Notes: a model not told the origin generated them from the letters alone. A DNA stretch of 64,000 bases from Caproicibacter sp047833665 (GCA_047833665.1 CP181261.1:2108001-2172000); one strand, 5' to 3'; shown: positions 8,922 to 18,360, numbered from the stretch's first letter. Numbers and translations: made by a program.

Positions 8922-11900
8922 AGAATTTCTGCAGCTTTTCGATAATACCCCGCTTTTTTACATCCCTGCCGCCGCCAAAACGCGACATGGGCGGCATAAT
9001 TTTATCAATGGCTGTCCCGGTCGTTTTCAGCATTCCATCGCGCAAGGCAGTATCTATGAAGCGCCGAGTTTCCTCGGGCTTTAATCTTTCTTCTTCTATC
9101 ATTAACGCAATATCCTTCTCCTTGCACTCTTGCAAGTATCGCTGCCATTCTTCATCTATTTGCGTTGATACATTAACTTGTTCAACAAAATTCTCAATCA
9201 GTTCTTTCTTACTGCGAAGTTTAATGCTGGAATTGATGGCCTTATCAATCGTTGTGAGAATACTCTTATCTTTACAGTTGGATTTTTGATATTTAGCCAC
9301 AAGCATCAGAATATAATCAATGTTTACTTCTACTTGCTGGACTAATTCTATTTCAAAAACAATATCATCATTGATACTTTCCTTGCTCCCATTAGCGCCT
9401 TTTCGATATTCCTGATAAAGGTCAATATAAACACTTTGATAGTCCTGAAAATCCCTTTCAGACAAAATCTCATTTCCCGCAAACTCATCGAAGGAAGAAA
9501 GAATATTTCTAATCCGCAAAATTGCTCCATAGAGGCGAATAAAATCTTTTTGCTCTTTTTCTCCTATAATGGGCTGTCCAAGAGGATACTGTTCGGTGAG
9601 GGCTGCAATCAATTCTTTATACCCCGGCTTATGTTCACCGTTTTCCTCATACCCGTTATAGTAGTCTTTGTATGGTCTTAAAAGTACGATACCGCCTGCA
9701 TCCTTATTGCCAAAAAGGGCAATGGCCTTGTCTGTTTCTTCTCTTAAATTCCTGAAACAAACGATATTTCCATATGTTTTGACGCTGTTTAAGATTCGAT
9801 TTGTTCTGGAAAACGCTTGAATCAGCCCATGCTGCCGAAGATTTTTGTCCACCCACAACGTGTTAAGCGTCGTTGCGTCAAAACCTGTCAGAAACATATT
9901 GACGACAATCAGCAAATCGATTTCCCTGTTTTTCATGCGCATCGATAGGTCTTTATAGTAGTTTTGAAATTTAGACGCAGAGGTATCAAAATTTGTGTTG
10001 AAGGTGGCGTTGTAATCCCGAATGGCGGACTCAAGAAAATCGCGGGAACTCTGGTCAAGACTGTCCGTATCAAAATCCTCATCAGGCAATAAACCATCCG
10101 GCTCTTCTTCATTCGCACTAAAACTAAAAATGGTAGCTATGATAAGGTGACGATGTTTTTCCGCCATTTGCTTCTTAAATTCATAATAATACTTCTTTGC
10201 CATTTCAATGGAAGAAACGGCGAATATGGAGTTAAAACCGGCAACGCGTCTGGTTTCATGTTTTTCTATCTTTTCCTTGGAATTTTGCCTGTTTGCAACT
10301 TCCCATTTTGCCGTAAAGGTATAGTAGCTGTTTCTCTTTGTTTTCTGGTCAAAGTGTTTCAGAATATAGTCAACAATTTCGCTGATTCTCCGCGGGTCTG
10401 CCAAAGCTTTTTCACGGTCTATGCTGCGAACTTTTTTATCATGAATGGAATCAGACATCTTAATGGTATCGACAAAGTCGATTTTAAACGGCAGCACGTT
10501 GCCATCGTTGATGGCATCCACAATGGTATAGGTATGCAGCTTTTCGCCAAACGCCTGCGCCGTGGTTCGGAGCACCTGACCTCCCCCTGAGCCGGCATTG
10601 GCAGCGAAAATCGGCGTTCCCGTGAATCCAAAGATATGATAGTTTTTAAAGCTTTTGGTAATTGCCCGATGCATATCGCCAAACTGGGAACGATGGCACT
10701 CGTCGAAAATGAGCACCACGTGTTTTTTGTAAATATCGTGCTGCTTATTCTGACGGATAAACCGATCCAGCTTTTGAATTGTGGTTACAATGATTTTATA
10801 TTCATGTGGATTTCCTTTTTCGTCCCTGTCCTCCAACTGCCTTTGCAGGACTTTTGTGGAAGAATTCCCATTTGCCGCACCTTTTTCAAAGCGGTCATAT
10901 TCTTTCATGGTTTGGTAGTCGAGATCTTTTCTGTCTACCACAAACAATACCTTATCAATATACGGCAAAGCGGAAGCCAACTGCGCTGTTTTAAAGCTGG
11001 TCAAAGTCTTTCCTGAGCCTGTGGTATGCCAGATATATCCGCCTGCGGCGGTTGTCCCCGTTTTCTTGTAGTTGGTTGAAACGATAATGCGGGATAAAAT
11101 ACGTTCCGCAGCAGCGATTTGATAGGGGCGCATGACGAGCAGCAGCTCTTCCGATGTAAAGACGCAATACTTTGTCAGAATATTTAAAAGAGTATGTTTG
11201 GAAAAAAACGTCTTGGTAAAATCCACAAGGTCGGGGATGATGTTATTGTTTGCATCCGCCCAAAAGCTGGTAAACTCAAAACTGTTGCTGGTTTTCTTGG
11301 TGTTTCTGCGTTTGCTGCTGCTTTGCTCTTTGATATGAGCATTTCTTGTTGTGTTGCTGTAGTATTTGGTATGAGTACCGTTGGAGATAACAAAAATCTG
11401 CACATATTCAAACAGACCGGACGAAGCCCAAAAACTTTCGCGCTGATACCGATTAATCTGATTAAAAGCCTCTCGGATAGCGACACCGCGCCGCTTAAGT
11501 TCTACATGGACCAAAGGCAGCCCATTGACGAGAATGGTCACATCATAGCGGGTTTTATGCTTTCCGCCTGCTTCTTCATACTGATTGATGACCTGCAGGC
11601 GATTGTTATGGATGTTCTTTTTATCCAAAAGGTAGATATTTTTCGCTGTCCCGTCGTCCCGCTGCAGTATCTGGATATAGTCCTCTTGTATTTTTCTGGT
11701 CTTTTCTACAATTCCCTCATTGGCATTGGCAATACATTCTTTAAAAAACCGCTTCCATTCGCCGTCGGTAAAGGTATAGTTATTGAGCAATTCAAGCTGC
11801 CTGCGCAAATTAGCGATTAAGTCTGCTTCATGATGTATGGTCAAATATTCATAGCCCTGCGAGGTTAGCAGTTGAATAAACTCCCGCTCCAGTTCCGCTT

Positions 11901-11997
11901 CGCTCTGGTATTTTTCAGAGCGTCCGTTCGATTCGGGGATATATTCGGCAACAACCGTTGCTTCTTCGGTGCTGGCGACAATATTGTAACTGCTCAT
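8896..11997 (-). CDS. hsdR: type I restriction endonuclease, R (translocase/nuclease) subunit
   Basis: 1033 residues, normal for HsdR. The N-terminal PD-(D/E)xK nuclease reads RYDVTILVNGLPLVHVELK. The SF2 motor follows with Walker A HTTGSGKTLTSF, DEAD-box-like IFDECHRSQ, GFTGTPIF, and later motifs including VVNMFLTGFDATTLNTLWVDK and RTNRI. The C-terminus (residues 880-1033) is helical and binds the methylase core. It translocates unmethylated DNA toward the HsdM2S complex and cuts at collision points. The ATG overlaps the hsdS stop as ATGA, so the order hsdM-hsdS-hsdR is one coupled operon. The gene ends next to a small open frame and then mcrB. Confidence 0.95.
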   Translation of the reverse strand: MSSYNIVASTEEATVVAEYIPESNGRSEKYQSEAELEREFIQLLTSQGYEYLTIHHEADLIANLRRQLELLNNYTFTDGEWKRFFKECIANANEGIVEKTRKIQEDYIQILQRDDGTAKNIYLLDKKNIHNNRLQVINQYEEAGGKHKTRYDVTILVNGLPLVHVELKRRGVAIREAFNQINRYQRESFWASSGLFEYVQIFVISNGTHTKYYSNTTRNAHIKEQSSSKRRNTKKTSNSFEFTSFWADANNNIIPDLVDFTKTFFSKHTLLNILTKYCVFTSEELLLVMRPYQIAAAERILSRIIVSTNYKKTGTTAAGGYIWHTTGSGKTLTSFKTAQLASALPYIDKVLFVVDRKDLDYQTMKEYDRFEKGAANGNSSTKVLQRQLEDRDEKGNPHEYKIIVTTIQKLDRFIRQNKQHDIYKKHVVLIFDECHRSQFGDMHRAITKSFKNYHIFGFTGTPIFAANAGSGGGQVLRTTAQAFGEKLHTYTIVDAINDGNVLPFKIDFVDTIKMSDSIHDKKVRSIDREKALADPRRISEIVDYILKHFDQKTKRNSYYTFTAKWEVANRQNSKEKIEKHETRRVAGFNSIFAVSSIEMAKKYYYEFKKQMAEKHRHLIIATIFSFSANEEEPDGLLPDEDFDTDSLDQSSRDFLESAIRDYNATFNTNFDTSASKFQNYYKDLSMRMKNREIDLLIVVNMFLTGFDATTLNTLWVDKNLRQHGLIQAFSRTNRILNSVKTYGNIVCFRNLREETDKAIALFGNKDAGGIVLLRPYKDYYNGYEENGEHKPGYKELIAALTEQYPLGQPIIGEKEQKDFIRLYGAILRIRNILSSFDEFAGNEILSERDFQDYQSVYIDLYQEYRKGANGSKESINDDIVFEIELVQQVEVNIDYILMLVAKYQKSNCKDKSILTTIDKAINSSIKLRSKKELIENFVEQVNVSTQIDEEWQRYLQECKEKDIALMIEEERLKPEETRRFIDTALRDGMLKTTGTAIDKIMPPMSRFGGGRDVKKRGIIEKLQKFFEKYFGLV

Positions 11998-13226
11998 GCC
12001 GTCACCTTCTTGTCTGCCGAGCGTTTCGGAAAGGATAAGAGTTTATCCCGATAATACTCATACTGTTTGCGCCGCGCTTCAATTTCCGCGGGCAGACCGC
12101 TGGTTAAATCATTGCACAGCGTATCAAAGCGGTCGAGGATAGCGACAATGCGCTCTTGCTCTTCGAGGGGTGGAAGAGGAATTAATATTTTCTCGAGCTC
12201 CTTGGGAGCCACTTCTATTACTTTCGTACCGTGTGCAATTTTACACTTTTGCTTAAAAAAAGACGATGTCTGTAAATAATATGCAATAAACTTTGGATTT
12301 TGATTGTGTTTAAGGATTGCAGTATGTCCGCCAGTAACAATATCATCTTCACCTAGCCATGCCACACATTTACATACATCCTCTATGTTTTCACTTGTAA
12401 CTGCAATGATAATGTCACCAGAGTTTACTTTTTTAAGTTTTGCCGCCAACTCTGGTGATACAAATGACTTTGTATCATATGTGAAAGTACCATAGTATGT
12501 ATAAATTTGCCCATAGTGAATACACCTGATACCGTTATCAGTAAAATCACTTTTTTTCAAACCGCTACCACGAATAATCGTTCCAATATCCCCTAACCTT
12601 ACAACAGGCACCTCATCCCCAAAGGTCAACAACTTATCCCGATAATATTCATATTGCTTCTTGCGTGCTGTAAGCTCTTTTGTAAGCTCTTCTGTAAGCT
12701 CTGTGAAATTGTCCAAAATGCGGACGATTTCACGCTGCACGGGAAGCGGGGGGAGGGGGATGGGAAAATTGCGAATAATTTTAGCATTGATATTTGACTG
12801 CGATCCCTGTCCTAAATCTTTTAGATCGTTATACTTACTGGCAAGCCAATAATACACATAACGATATATAGCTTTGTTAGCATCTACCTGCAGATTGCAG
12901 CAAGCTTGGTTAGTGGTCAAAGGTATTTTGTTAACTGCGACTTTTGCGGCAGTTGCTCCATACATAGCTACAATAACGCAGTTTTTAGGTAGCCATTTTG
13001 CAGACGAATTTTGAAGTCCTTCATTGGTAATTTTTACTCCTGTATCTTTGATATCAACCCAATCGACCTCTTGAGTGCGTAGCCATGGAATATTCCCACC
13101 GTAATAATCACTTCTGGAAGTGTTTGGGGTACCTCCTGAGGATATTTTAATACAAATATCCTCAATCTTTACATACTCAACCCCATCCGGGCAATACTTC
13201 GCAATCAATTCCTCTAACTTACTCAC
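11994..13226 (-). CDS. hsdS: type I restriction specificity subunit S
   Basis: 410 residues. There are two target recognition domains: the first begins near VKIEDICIKISSGGTPN and the second near VPVVRLGDIGTIIRGSG. Each is followed by a conserved helical spacer ending KQYEYYRDKLL (LPPLPVQREIVRILD and LPPLEEQERIVAILD). I choose the GTG at 13226 (MSKLEELIAKYCPDGVEY, the typical family start), which overlaps the hsdM stop by 8 bases; an ATG 36 bases earlier lies deep in hsdM. The two spacers are similar in DNA as well, which can allow domain exchange by recombination. The recognised sequence cannot be read from the protein. Confidence 0.92.
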   Translation of the reverse strand: MSKLEELIAKYCPDGVEYVKIEDICIKISSGGTPNTSRSDYYGGNIPWLRTQEVDWVDIKDTGVKITNEGLQNSSAKWLPKNCVIVAMYGATAAKVAVNKIPLTTNQACCNLQVDANKAIYRYVYYWLASKYNDLKDLGQGSQSNINAKIIRNFPIPLPPLPVQREIVRILDNFTELTEELTKELTARKKQYEYYRDKLLTFGDEVPVVRLGDIGTIIRGSGLKKSDFTDNGIRCIHYGQIYTYYGTFTYDTKSFVSPELAAKLKKVNSGDIIIAVTSENIEDVCKCVAWLGEDDIVTGGHTAILKHNQNPKFIAYYLQTSSFFKQKCKIAHGTKVIEVAPKELEKILIPLPPLEEQERIVAILDRFDTLCNDLTSGLPAEIEARRKQYEYYRDKLLSFPKRSADKKVTA

Positions 13227-14793
13227 TTTTCCCACCACCGATTTCCGCAATGACTTTGTCAATTTCTTCTCTTAAAACCTGCTCCCGTGCTACGATTTTT
13301 TCTATTTCCGCATTCAGGGCAACAATATCAATCTTTTCTCTGGTGTCCTCCTGCTCTACATATGTCGAAACGGATAGGTTATAGTCCTGCTCTGCAATTT
13401 CGCTGTTTGGCACAAGCTTTGCAAAGTGTTCAATATCCTTTCTCTCTTTAAACGCATTGAGAATTTTATCAATGTTTTCCTGTGTCAGCTTGTTGCTGTT
13501 CGTTACCTTGATAAATTCTTTGGACGCATCAATGAACAAAGTTTTGTTTTCCTTCTTGGATTTTTTAAGAACCATAATGCAAGTGGCAATGCTTGTCCCG
13601 TAAAACAGATTGCTTGGCAGCTGAATCACACAGTCGATGTAGTTATTATCAATGAGGTATTGGCGAATTTTCTTCTCTGCACCCCCGCGGTACATGACGC
13701 CCGGGAAGCATACAATTGCCGCTGTTCCGTCCGTTGCAAGCCATGAAAGGCTGTGCATGATAAAAGCAAGGTCCGCCTTGGACTTCGGCGCGAGCACGCC
13801 CGCCGGCGAAAAGCGCGGGTCGTTAATTAAAATCGGGTCGCTGTCGCCTTTCCATTTAATCGAATACGGTGGATTGGAAACGATAGCCTCAAACGGCTCA
13901 TCATCCCAATGCTTGGGGTCGGTCAGCGTGTCGCCCAGTGCAATATCAAATTTATCATAATCGATGTCGTGCAGGAACATATTAATGCGGCACAGGTTGT
14001 AAGTCGTAATATTGATTTCCTGCCCGAAAAATCCCAGCCGCACGTTGTCCTTGCCAAGGATTTTCGCAAATTTTAAAAGCAAAGAACCGGAACCACACGC
14101 CGGGTCATATACTTTATTCACTTGGGTTTTTCCCACAACGGTAAGACGAGCCAGCAGTTCAGAAACTTCCTGCGGGGTAAAAAATTCGCCGCCGCTCTTT
14201 CCGGCGTTGGAAGCATACATGCCCATCAAGAATTCATAAGCATCGCCAAATGCATCAATGGTATTGTCGTTGTAATTCCCCAAGTTCATTTCGCCAACAG
14301 TATCAAGCAGCTTAACCAGCTTTTCATTGCGCTGCGGAACGGTGCTGCCGAGTTTGTTGCTGTTTACATCAATATCATCAAACAGGCCTTTCATATTATC
14401 TTCGCTGTCAGTTCCCTGCGCAGACGCTTCAATATTGTTAAAAATACGTTGGAGTGTTTCGTTTAAGTTTTCATCATTCTTTGCGCGGGCACGAACATTT
14501 TGAAAAAGTTCACTCGGCAAAATAAAAAAGCCTTTTGTCCTGATTAAATCTTCACGTGCCTGTTCTGCTTCCTCATCTGTAATTTTGGCATAATCAAAGT
14601 CGGTATTTCCGGCTTCCCATTCCCCGGCATTAATATAAGCCGTGATATTTTCTGATATGTAGCGATAAAACAGCATGCCGAGAACATATTGTTTAAAGTC
14701 CCAACCATCCACACTGCCTCTTAATTCATTTGCCATATTCCATATGGTTCGGTGTAGTTCTGCACGTTCTTGCTCTTTTTTGTTATCAGCCAT
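13219..14793 (-). CDS. hsdM: type I restriction-modification DNA adenine methyltransferase, M subunit
   Basis: 524 residues. The HsdM N-terminal helical domain (ELRGSVDGWDFKQYVLGMLF) is followed by the N6-adenine methylase fold: SAM-binding DPACGSGSLLLKF near residue 230 and catalytic VSNPPYSI (NPPY) near 310. The C-terminal coiled segment (DIVALNAEIEKIVAREQVLR) contacts HsdS. The ATG follows AAGGAGAACAAAAAAAT, a good ribosome site. First gene of the hsdM-S-R operon; its promoter should be in the 394-base space upstream. It protects host DNA by methylating both strands at the HsdS-defined site. Confidence 0.95.
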   Translation of the reverse strand: MADNKKEQERAELHRTIWNMANELRGSVDGWDFKQYVLGMLFYRYISENITAYINAGEWEAGNTDFDYAKITDEEAEQAREDLIRTKGFFILPSELFQNVRARAKNDENLNETLQRIFNNIEASAQGTDSEDNMKGLFDDIDVNSNKLGSTVPQRNEKLVKLLDTVGEMNLGNYNDNTIDAFGDAYEFLMGMYASNAGKSGGEFFTPQEVSELLARLTVVGKTQVNKVYDPACGSGSLLLKFAKILGKDNVRLGFFGQEINITTYNLCRINMFLHDIDYDKFDIALGDTLTDPKHWDDEPFEAIVSNPPYSIKWKGDSDPILINDPRFSPAGVLAPKSKADLAFIMHSLSWLATDGTAAIVCFPGVMYRGGAEKKIRQYLIDNNYIDCVIQLPSNLFYGTSIATCIMVLKKSKKENKTLFIDASKEFIKVTNSNKLTQENIDKILNAFKERKDIEHFAKLVPNSEIAEQDYNLSVSTYVEQEDTREKIDIVALNAEIEKIVAREQVLREEIDKVIAEIGGGKSE

Positions 14794-15187
14794 AATTTTT
14801 TTGTTCTCCTTCTTGATTTCTTATATTCATAGTTTTAGCAAGTTACAAAAATAGCGATTCCCTTATCGGCATACTACTGCACAGGGAGTATATCAACGAT
14901 GAAAATAAGCACTGATTTTCGCAGCGTTCCTGATGTGAATTTTACCATATTCGACTCAAAAAGTCAGTATTTGCACAGCTTTTATCACAATTAAAATTTC
15001 AGAAACACAACTTAGCAATTTGCACTCCTCACTGCCCCATCCTCTTCCCCAGATTCAAATAAGATAAAAGAGTTAGCGCCGCGCACTTTTACGTCCATTT
15101 TTTCACTTCACATTTAACAACTTTTTGATGAAAAGCCATACCGAAAAAACGGTTGCATCAGTCTTGAAACACCAAAGAAAATCATAT
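14794..15187. other. intergenic region upstream of hsdM
   Basis: AT-rich, no credible open frame on either strand and no strong hairpin. It must carry the hsdM promoter (minus strand). I could not pick out a convincing -35/-10 pair. Confidence 0.5.
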
Positions 15188-15961
15188 TTATCGCTTTCGC
15201 CTGTAATCTCCCGCTGTCAGTGCCACTGCCTTGTAGTGGTCGGAACACAATCGGCTGTAAGCGCGGTCGCCGCAGGTTTTTCGCAATTCGTCATCCGTCA
15301 GCATCAAGTTGCTGGTGATGATGGTCGGCTTGTTATTGCGGTATCTTTCGTCCAAAATCACCGTAAGTTCCTTGCGCGTCCATTCGCTGGATTTTTCAGC
15401 CCCGAGGTCGTCGAGGAGCAGCACCTGCGACAGGATTGCTTTGTCCAAAATCCGAACCCGCTCTTCCTCATCGGAATGACCGTACATCATCATCTCAAGC
15501 TGCTGCGGAACGTTCCAATAGGCTGCTCGGTATCCGTCTAGCAGGGCGCAGTTTAGGATTGCACAGCCAAGATGTGTTTTTCCGCAGCCGACAGCACCCA
15601 TCAAAATTAATCCGCGCCCCGTGCGGAAGTTTTCCTCGCGGTTCAAAAGATAATTTTTTACGGCCTCGAACGCTTCTTCCGTACCGGGAACACGGTGATA
15701 ACCTTTCAGCGTTGCGGCGGAAAACATGTCCGGAATATCTGCCCACTGACGGCGGCGCCGGCATGCCGCTTCCAGTTCACGCGCTCGCCTTTTTGCATCT
15801 TCGGCCTTAATCTCCGCGTCTCGGCAGGAGCACGGCTTTTTAAAAATTGCCCGTTTGCCTCCCACTCGAATGCCGACCGCGTAAATATGCTCTCCGCACT
15901 TTGGGCAAATTTCGCCGGTATCAAACACATCCGAACGCTGCAGGATTTTTTCGTCAATCAT
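15188..15961 (-). CDS. phage DnaC/DnaI-like helicase loader ATPase
   Basis: 257 residues. The N-terminal zinc-binding part (CPKCGEHIYAVG, then CSCRD) resembles DnaI-type loaders. The AAA+ domain follows with Walker A MGAVGCGKTHLGCAI, Walker B VLLLDDLGAEK and an Arg-rich end (RAYSRLCSDHY). It loads the replicative helicase at an origin. The start is the ATG at 15961 (MIDEKILQRS): the GTG nine bases earlier is part of the ribosome site GGGAGGTG, so it cannot be the start. The gene follows the replisome organizer gene directly (5-base gap), the standard phage replication pair. It probably survives from a prophage whose structural genes are gone. Confidence 0.85.
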   Translation of the reverse strand: MIDEKILQRSDVFDTGEICPKCGEHIYAVGIRVGGKRAIFKKPCSCRDAEIKAEDAKRRARELEAACRRRRQWADIPDMFSAATLKGYHRVPGTEEAFEAVKNYLLNREENFRTGRGLILMGAVGCGKTHLGCAILNCALLDGYRAAYWNVPQQLEMMMYGHSDEEERVRILDKAILSQVLLLDDLGAEKSSEWTRKELTVILDERYRNNKPTIITSNLMLTDDELRKTCGDRAYSRLCSDHYKAVALTAGDYRRKR

Positions 15962-15966
15962 GTCAT

Positions 15967-16830
15967 TCACCTCCCAAAAGTTTTATAGCGATTCGGGTCT
16001 GTAAAGTCCGGCTCCTGCGCCGGTGGCCGCTTCCTGCTCTCCCTGTCTTCGTTTTGCAAAACTTGGCGAACGTATGAAGCCGACCGCCCCTTACAGCGTT
16101 TCGTCTCCTCTATCGCTCTCAGGATTCGGGACACGGGATAGGTCTGAAACAGTTCCTGCAAAATACTTCCGTCTTTCGAAGATGGCATAGGATTGACTTT
16201 TTCCTCGAACGCCTGACAGACCGTTTCAAAATTTTTCTCCGCCCCACCGTCGGATGTAACGTTCGATGTAACGCCTTCTACCGTAGAAGATGATGGGGTA
16301 TTTATTACACTAAGCTTATTATGGTTAGGTACTTTTAGGTTAGGTAAGGTAGTACCGTTACATAACGTTTCTGTAACGTTACAATCACCGTTACAAGGTG
16401 TTACAGATTCTTCTTGCTTTGGCGTTACTGTAACGCTTTGTTTTTTCTTTTTCCGCTCCCTGCATTTCTGAACACGACGCCGTGTATTTTCTCGCTGCTT
16501 TTCTATATAGTCCAAAAGAAGTGTTGCACGCTGTTCCCAATTTCGGATATGTATCGTTCCGTCCTCGTGCTTTTCTAAGAAATTAATTCTAATCAGCTCA
16601 TTGTAAAATTTCATCGCACCTTTTGAGCCGCCTTTGTCCCAGCCCGAAGCCCGTGAAATCGCTCTGGGCGGGAAGTTTGTGATGTCGCCATCCGGAGCAG
16701 CCGCAGCGGCCCATGTCCAAAAACAAACCATCAGGCCAACGGCGTGTGCGTTTGAGATGCCCAAAGCATCTGCCAAATTATAGATTTTATCGTGTTCTCG
16801 GATTCCGTCGTCCACCTGAATCCATGCCAT
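15967..16830 (-). CDS. phage replisome organizer (DnaD-like)
   Basis: 287 residues. The N-terminus MAWIQVDDGIREHDKIYNLA matches the phage replisome-organiser winged-helix domain. Residues about 120-200 are a low-complexity linker rich in Val, Thr, Asn and Cys (SVTVTPKQEESVTPCNGD). The C-terminal part (LFQTYPVSRILRAIEETKR, SASYVRQVLQNE) looks like the DnaD-family tail that binds helicase and loader. The linker DNA contains many TGTAACG elements, so the gene very likely carries its own origin. It directly precedes the helicase loader. The gene is intact although the neighbouring repressor, protease and integrase genes are broken. Confidence 0.8.
   Translation of the reverse strand: MAWIQVDDGIREHDKIYNLADALGISNAHAVGLMVCFWTWAAAAAPDGDITNFPPRAISRASGWDKGGSKGAMKFYNELIRINFLEKHEDGTIHIRNWEQRATLLLDYIEKQRENTRRRVQKCRERKKKKQSVTVTPKQEESVTPCNGDCNVTETLCNGTTLPNLKVPNHNKLSVINTPSSSTVEGVTSNVTSDGGAEKNFETVCQAFEEKVNPMPSSKDGSILQELFQTYPVSRILRAIEETKRCKGRSASYVRQVLQNEDRESRKRPPAQEPDFTDPNRYKTFGR
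16254..16436. repeat. TGTAACG iteron cluster, candidate phage replication origin
   Basis: At least seven copies of TGTAACG or its complement CGTTACA, some with one end base changed, lie inside the replisome organizer gene (for example near 16255, 16268, 16355, 16372, 16389, 16398 and 16430). Two are perfect inverted repeats: TGTAACGTTACA at 16372-16383 and GCGTTACTGTAACGC at 16422-16436. A further CGTTACA lies near 16855, upstream of the start. Origins inside initiator genes are known in lambda O and in several Firmicute phages. Confidence 0.6.
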
Positions 16831-16950
16831 TTTTACACCGTCCTTTTAAAATACCGTTACAGGCTTTCCGGTTGCCCGCTCAATTACCCTTTGAAACTGT
16901 TTTGAATTTGCATTATCGGAGGCAAAATCAGTAAATAAAACAGATATAAT

Positions 16951-17223
16951 ATGTATCTTAAGAAACCGTCAATCGGTGTTGCAACCGATTATCTGCCTAG
17001 TAATGAGCAAAAAGAAAAACCTGCACAGAATGTGCAGGTCAGGGATGAAAACGATAATATCGTTGTGCTTGACGATGAAACCCGTGATCTGATAAACAGT
17101 TTGCGTTCTAAACCAGAAATGAAAATGTTGTTTTCCGTAAGTAAAAATGCCACAAAAGAAGATATCATAAAAGCCGTCAAAATCATTGAGGCATTAAAGG
17201 ACCATAAGGAAGGCGAGGTATGA
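16951..17223 (+). pseudogene. C-terminal remnant of a phage XRE-type repressor
   Basis: 90 codons. SIGVATDYLPSNEQKEKPA corresponds to the end of an XRE helix-turn-helix domain (usual form: GVSTDYLLGNE), and PEMKMLFSVSKNATKEDIIK with AVKIIEALK is the usual C-terminal tail of clostridial phage repressors. The DNA-binding helices are missing, and the GGAGG upstream is too far from the ATG to serve it. It is divergent to the replication genes, as expected for a repressor, and runs straight into the ImmA remnant. Confidence 0.6.
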
Positions 17224-17428
17224 TTGGATTATTGTATCCGCTATATCAACCTTCCTTGTACAGTAAATGGTATTACCGTTATGGACGAGGAAGGATTTTT
17301 AATGTCTATATCAATGCAAGACTCAGTTATGAATGCCAGCAAAAACAATTAAGCATGAATTAACTCATATCGCGAGAGATGATTTCTTTAAAAAAGAAGA
17401 CACATTAGAAAAAATTGAGACAATGTAA
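17220..17428 (+). pseudogene. frameshifted ImmA/IrrE metallopeptidase remnant
   Basis: Three frames in succession give INLPCTVNGITVMDEEGF, then FNVYINARLSYECQQKQ, then KHELTHIARDDFFKKED. Joined, they match the ImmA/IrrE family with its HExxH-like zinc site HELTH. At least two frameshifts destroy the gene. ImmA proteases normally cleave the adjacent repressor to induce the prophage, so this and the preceding remnant form a dead immunity module. Confidence 0.65.
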
Positions 17429-17466
17429 AAAGCCGCCCAGTCTGGTTACTGCCAGGCAGGGCGGTT
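17426..17466 (-). terminator. terminator after the Abi_2 gene
   Basis: CCGCCC/GGGCGG stem with an inner CTGG/CCAG pairing, followed on the minus strand by TTTTT. It lies 6 bases after the abi stop and would also end transcription of the ImmA remnant on the plus strand. Confidence 0.75.
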
Positions 17467-17469
17467 CAC
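17427..17469. repeat. imperfect direct repeat, copy 1, flanking the Abi module
   Basis: This segment and 18536-18577 share the pattern AAAAA, CGCCCAGTCTGG, TTACT, GCGG, TTCAC with a few changes. Together they bracket the Abi_2 gene and its RNA. Both can form hairpins, so one may be a duplicated terminator. Confidence 0.65.
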
Positions 17470-17471
17470 CG

Positions 17472-18335
17472 TCAACTATGTAATAATAAATCATACCAAT
17501 TTTCCGGAAATCCGATGCACCTTAAATCTATATACTCCTGATACTCATCAATTAAGACTTTCAAATTGTTCATAAAACTACTGTTCCAATGAAATCTGCC
17601 TAGGCAGAGGAGCTTAAGCACATAGATATAGTCGAAGAGCTTTCTCCATAATTTATATGGATTATTTTTCGGTGTTGCTGGAATTGCGGGAAAATCAAAG
17701 AAATACAGTCTTGAATAATGCGCACAAAAATTTCTTAGATATGTAAGGCACATCAGCCAACTGCTCACGTTTGTATCAATGGATTTAAAAAGACTTTTTG
17801 CAAGCGCCTTTTTATCAGATCGTAATAAATCGTCATAAAAATATGACAATTCCCCCATGGTAGAGTATTCTATTATTACCCATATAGGAAATTTTCCATT
17901 ATATTTTTTTAGATGATGTTTCACAGCTGGCTGGTTGCGATTATTTTTTATATCTTTTTTAATATGCTGCATAAATTTATCATGATCATGATAACCATTA
18001 TAATTCTTCGGATCGAGATACCCAAGTGGACCATATTTATGGGCATGATAATAAGCAAGTTGCGTCCTTAGCATAAGTTCTAGTTCTTCGATTATCGGTG
18101 CCAAGATACTACGCATTTTTCTATCAAATTCATAAATTTTATATACTTTTTCAAAACTTGTTCCAGCAGCATATTTATCTTGACTAATTTTAAAGGGCAG
18201 AAAATAAGCCGTAAGGCGATAATAATTTACATAGTGTAATATCTCTATCGCCATATTTTCATTATGTATAATACAACCTCGTTCTTTTAATTTCTGTAAC
18301 TGCTCTTCATAAGTACTTGGCTGTTTTACGTCCAT
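17472..18335 (-). CDS. Abi_2 family abortive-infection protein (AbiD/AbiF type)
   Basis: 287 residues. Family motifs are HYVNYYRLTAYFLPF near residue 35, IYEFDRKMRSI near 70, EELELMLRTQLAY near 85, and LRNFCAHYSRLY near 200. The last contains Rx4H, the HEPN ribonuclease signature (RNFCAH). HEPN proteins of this kind stop phage growth by cutting RNA in infected cells. The gene stands alone with its own terminator and a -10 element. A compact hairpin RNA with a U-rich tail lies between promoter and ATG, an arrangement reminiscent of type III toxin-antitoxin systems. GGGTGAT serves as ribosome site. Base composition is more AT-rich than the neighbours, which suggests separate acquisition. Confidence 0.88.
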   Translation of the reverse strand: MDVKQPSTYEEQLQKLKERGCIIHNENMAIEILHYVNYYRLTAYFLPFKISQDKYAAGTSFEKVYKIYEFDRKMRSILAPIIEELELMLRTQLAYYHAHKYGPLGYLDPKNYNGYHDHDKFMQHIKKDIKNNRNQPAVKHHLKKYNGKFPIWVIIEYSTMGELSYFYDDLLRSDKKALAKSLFKSIDTNVSSWLMCLTYLRNFCAHYSRLYFFDFPAIPATPKNNPYKLWRKLFDYIYVLKLLCLGRFHWNSSFMNNLKVLIDEYQEYIDLRCIGFPENWYDLLLHS

Positions 18336-18360
18336 AAAAAATCACCCAAAAATAAAAATG

